Assembly (NCBI GenBank): GCA_009918425.1
Contig: RGEC01000104.1
Coordinates: 1-7,757, forward strand
DNA from: Bacteroidota bacterium
Lineage (GTDB): Bacteria > Bacteroidota > Bacteroidia > NS11-12g > UBA955
Direction of reading: 5' to 3'
DNA length: 7,757 nt
Translations under genes and position numbers: made by a program
Part shown: positions 5,956 to 7,757 of the stretch, piece after piece
Numbering within the stretch: position 1 is the first letter of the stretch
Layout of the letters: each line of letters begins with the position of its first letter
Notes under the pieces: model-generated
What the model saw: only the letters and a program-made list of their open reading frames with translations
Told to the model about the DNA's origin: nothing
Databases searched by the model: none

Positions 5956-6794
5956 ATATTAAGAAATCGGTTATTGCAAGTGAAAATAAAAAATACCTGA
6001 GAAAGCGTGAAAGCTGGATCTATGAGGGTATTGTAATGACATTAATCATGCTCATACTTGCACTGGCGCTATATTTATTCTTAGATAGGGTACTTAAACT
6101 CAATGCACAGCAAAACAACTTTTTACTGGCCATAACGCATGAGTTAAAAACACCTGTTGCCGGCACCAAGCTTGCGGTTCAGACCGCACAACGAAAAATA
6201 ACAGGCGAACAGCAGGAACTGGGGAAGTTATTGCGCATGGCCGACAATAATGTAAGTCGTTTGTCGCGTATCATTGACAATGTGCTGATGGCAACCAAAG
6301 TACAAAGCAATCATGGCCTCAAGTTTATCATACAGGATCTGGTGCTGGAAGAACTTATTGAAGACACACTGTCTGAATTGCGTGACTCTTTGCCTGAAAC
6401 AGCTGTAATAAGCACCCAATATGTGCCGGAACTGCTTATAAGGGGCGACCGCGAACTTCTGCAAATGGCCCTTAGTAATCTCATTGGCAATGCTGTAAAA
6501 TACAGCAGTCAGGGCAACGAAAAGATTCATATTCAAACCTATGTTCACAAAGGCAGGGTTGCCATGTCTGTTTCTGACAATGGCAGCGGAATACCGGAAA
6601 AGGAAAGAAAAAATATTTTCAAAATGTTTTACCGCATGGGAGATGAAAGAACCCGGAGTAGCTCAGGAACCGGGCTTGGGCTGTTTTTGGTTGAAAAATT
6701 ACTCCGTCAGCATTCTGCCATAATTTCTATTTCTGACAATCAACCCAACGGAACTACGTTTAATTTGTTATTCAAAGAAAGGGCAAACGTATGA
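5886..6794 (+). CDS. Sensor histidine kinase (HisKA-HATPase_c), N-terminus in another frame
   Basis: This frame gives 302 residues from a GTG at 5886; the true gene probably began at 5815 and would make about 327 residues. The kinase autophosphorylates a histidine on a signal and passes the phosphate to the regulator encoded next. Residues 1-48 look like a short extracytoplasmic loop. Residues 49-66 form a membrane helix, followed by the HisKA H-box ITHELKTP (83-90, phospho-acceptor His85). The HATPase_c domain shows the N-box LSNLIGNAVKYS (196-207), G1 DNGSGIP (231-237), an F-box-like FKMFYR (245-250), and G2 GTGLGLFL (261-268). All kinase motifs are present, so the catalytic part is intact. 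There is no HAMP or PAS domain. Without the fragment at 5815-5955 the protein would have a single membrane helix and unusual topology. The stop overlaps the regulator start (ATGA, 6791-6794), showing translational coupling. The signal sensed is unknown. Confidence 0.9.
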   Translation: MGYEPPYDVCFYPGKPFDKIFSVNIKKSVIASENKKYLRKRESWIYEGIVMTLIMLILALALYLFLDRVLKLNAQQNNFLLAITHELKTPVAGTKLAVQTAQRKITGEQQELGKLLRMADNNVSRLSRIIDNVLMATKVQSNHGLKFIIQDLVLEELIEDTLSELRDSLPETAVISTQYVPELLIRGDRELLQMALSNLIGNAVKYSSQGNEKIHIQTYVHKGRVAMSVSDNGSGIPEKERKNIFKMFYRMGDERTRSSSGTGLGLFLVEKLLRQHSAIISISDNQPNGTTFNLLFKERANV

Positions 6795-7489
6795 AAACGA
6801 ACAGATTACTACTGGTGGAAGATGAGGCAGACATTGCCGATCTGGTTAAATTAAACCTCGAGTCTGAGGGTTACAAAGTTATCGCCGTGAAAGATGGTCT
6901 ACAGGCCCTGCAGAGATTCAAAGAGGAAAATTTTGATCTTGTTATTATGGATGTGATGTTACCCCATGTGGATGGAATTACGGTTACAGAAAATATAAGG
7001 CTTACAAACACCGAAATTCCCATTCTGTTTTTATCTGCACGCAACAATACACAAGACCGTATTCTGGGTCTGAAGAAAGGTGGTGATGATTACCTGACCA
7101 AGCCATTTAATCTTGAAGAACTGTTGCTGCGTGTTCAAAAACTGCTTAGCAGAAGTAAGGTTTCTTCAGAAAATGATATTGCACTTCATGAATACTCATT
7201 TGGTGACAACTATGTAAATTTTGACAGTTTTGAAGCCAGTGGCAATGAAGGAACATTCATTCTGACCAAAAAAGAAAGTTTGCTGCTGAAACTGCTCATA
7301 GAAAACCGGGGACAGGTAGTTAGCAGAGAACGTATTTTACAGACTGTTTGGGGCTATAATGTTTATCCCAGCACCCGCACCATCGATAATTTTATTTTGG
7401 CTTTTCGTAAATACTTTGAAAAGGACGTGAAAAAACCTGTGTATTTTCACAGTATGCGCGGAGTAGGATATAAATTTACTGAAAAATAA
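6791..7489 (+). CDS. Response regulator, OmpR/PhoB family
   Basis: This 232-residue transcription factor has a CheY-like receiver (about 4-118) and a winged-helix DNA-binding domain (about 135-230). Receiver landmarks are the acidic pocket VEDE (9-12), the phospho-acceptor Asp54 in LVIMDVMLP (50-58), Ser82 in FLSAR, and Lys104 in YLTKPF. The C-terminal domain shows LTKKESLLLKLLIENRGQVVSRE (158-180), TVWGYN (185-190), the recognition helix region STRTIDNFILAFRKYFE (194-210), and the wing ending SMRGVGYKF (221-229), all typical of the OmpR class. The ATG overlaps the kinase stop by 4 bp, so it is the cognate partner. Targets are unknown; the nearby glcD and the outer membrane protein gene are only positional candidates. 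Its stop lies 1 bp from the stop of the convergent gene on the right, leaving no room for an ordinary terminator. Confidence 0.96.
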   Translation: MKTNRLLLVEDEADIADLVKLNLESEGYKVIAVKDGLQALQRFKEENFDLVIMDVMLPHVDGITVTENIRLTNTEIPILFLSARNNTQDRILGLKKGGDDYLTKPFNLEELLLRVQKLLSRSKVSSENDIALHEYSFGDNYVNFDSFEASGNEGTFILTKKESLLLKLLIENRGQVVSRERILQTVWGYNVYPSTRTIDNFILAFRKYFEKDVKKPVYFHSMRGVGYKFTEK

Positions 7490-7490
7490 T

Positions 7491-7757
7491 TTAAAAAGCA
7501 AGTCCGACACTCACTTTCACGCCAAAATTACGCACATTGGCTGCTTCCCTGTAGGTTAAACGCCAGATAGCATCTGCCCGTAAAATCTTAAAGATATTTT
7601 CGATACCGACGCTGCATTCCCAGTAAGGCAAATCGGTGAAGGTTTTGAACTGTGAAACGGCTCCTTCTGTAGTAAACTTGGGAATAATTCCAAAATTTTC
7701 TTGCGCAAGTCCACCATAAATAGCTTTGGTTCCCAAAACTTCGCGCCATTTTAATGT
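7491..7757 (-). CDS. C-terminal end of a DUF5686-like outer membrane protein, 5' part beyond window
   Basis: The minus-strand frame is open from the window edge to TAA 7493-7491, giving 88 residues with no start codon of its own that need be used. The upstream codons read TLKWREV and continue into LGTKAIYGGL, so the gene clearly enters from the right. The pattern LKWRE...YGGL, then LPYWECSVGIENIFKILRAD, then AIWRLTYRE and a final NFGVKVSVGLAF, resembles the end of DUF5686/carboxypeptidase-regulatory-like outer membrane proteins of Bacteroidota, as far as I recall the family. Alternating hydrophobic residues and a C-terminal Phe fit the last strands and beta-signal of a membrane barrel. Its function is unknown; family members are placed in the outer membrane. 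It is convergent with the response regulator. Confidence 0.75.
   Translation of the reverse strand, partial: TLKWREVLGTKAIYGGLAQENFGIIPKFTTEGAVSQFKTFTDLPYWECSVGIENIFKILRADAIWRLTYREAANVRNFGVKVSVGLAF

Noticed and set aside
6228..6548. Minus-strand open frame of about 106 codons inside the kinase gene
   Set aside because: It lies antisense to the HisKA and HATPase regions, which carry all expected motifs; no promoter or family resemblance was seen.
7491..7736. The last gene as a complete 81-residue protein starting at 7736
   Set aside because: The codon there is TTG and the frame continues upstream to the window edge with LKWREV, which fits the family; it is the tail of a longer gene.
1..7757. 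CRISPR array, tRNA or rRNA genes, insertion sequence, prophage or defence island
   Set aside because: No regularly spaced repeats, cloverleaf-like sequence, transposase or integrase motifs, or terminal inverted repeats were seen; nearly all the DNA is covered by recognised chromosomal genes.

Overview
The window looks like ordinary chromosomal DNA from a member of the Bacteroidota, probably near the Chitinophagaceae/Sphingobacteriia. This placement rests on four things: TAnnTTTG-type -7 promoter boxes, A-rich translation starts without Shine-Dalgarno sequences, a DUF5686-type outer membrane protein, and the general character of the proteins. It is an inference from reading, not from a search.

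Layout from left to right. Positions 1-1161 (minus) hold the N-terminal 387 residues of urocanate hydratase (hutU), cut by the window edge. Positions 1242-2180 (minus) hold purC. Positions 2242-3204 (minus) hold a PhoH-family ATPase. A 43-bp gap follows, carrying back-to-back promoter boxes. It leads rightward into a divergent SAM hydroxide adenosyltransferase-like protein (DUF62, 3248-4042) and a small ABM-domain protein (4046-4351). An FAD-linked glycolate oxidase/D-lactate dehydrogenase GlcD homologue (4348-5739, minus) meets the ABM gene tail to tail, with a 4-bp overlap. A two-component system follows on the plus strand. Its histidine kinase (5815-6794) has a broken N-terminal frame, and its OmpR-type response regulator (6791-7489) overlaps the kinase by 4 bp. 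The last gene (7491-7757, minus) is the C-terminal end of a DUF5686-like outer membrane protein. It is partial and convergent with the regulator.

The genes form small transcription units rather than one pathway: histidine degradation, purine synthesis, an RNA-metabolism-type ATPase, a SAM-hydrolase-like enzyme, hydroxy-acid oxidation, signalling and the outer membrane. Coding density is very high. The only gap above 70 bp without a gene, apart from the region ahead of the kinase, is the 80 bp between purC and hutU. No RNA gene, CRISPR array, insertion sequence or prophage gene is visible, and I see no clearly novel multi-gene system.

The points most worth a second look are these: a sharp change of codon usage inside purC near position 1615, which suggests a mosaic gene or a chimeric contig; loss of the expected catalytic histidine in the DUF62 protein; two overlapping divergent -7 boxes between two genes that both start with TTG; and the frameshift that separates the first membrane helix of the kinase from the rest.
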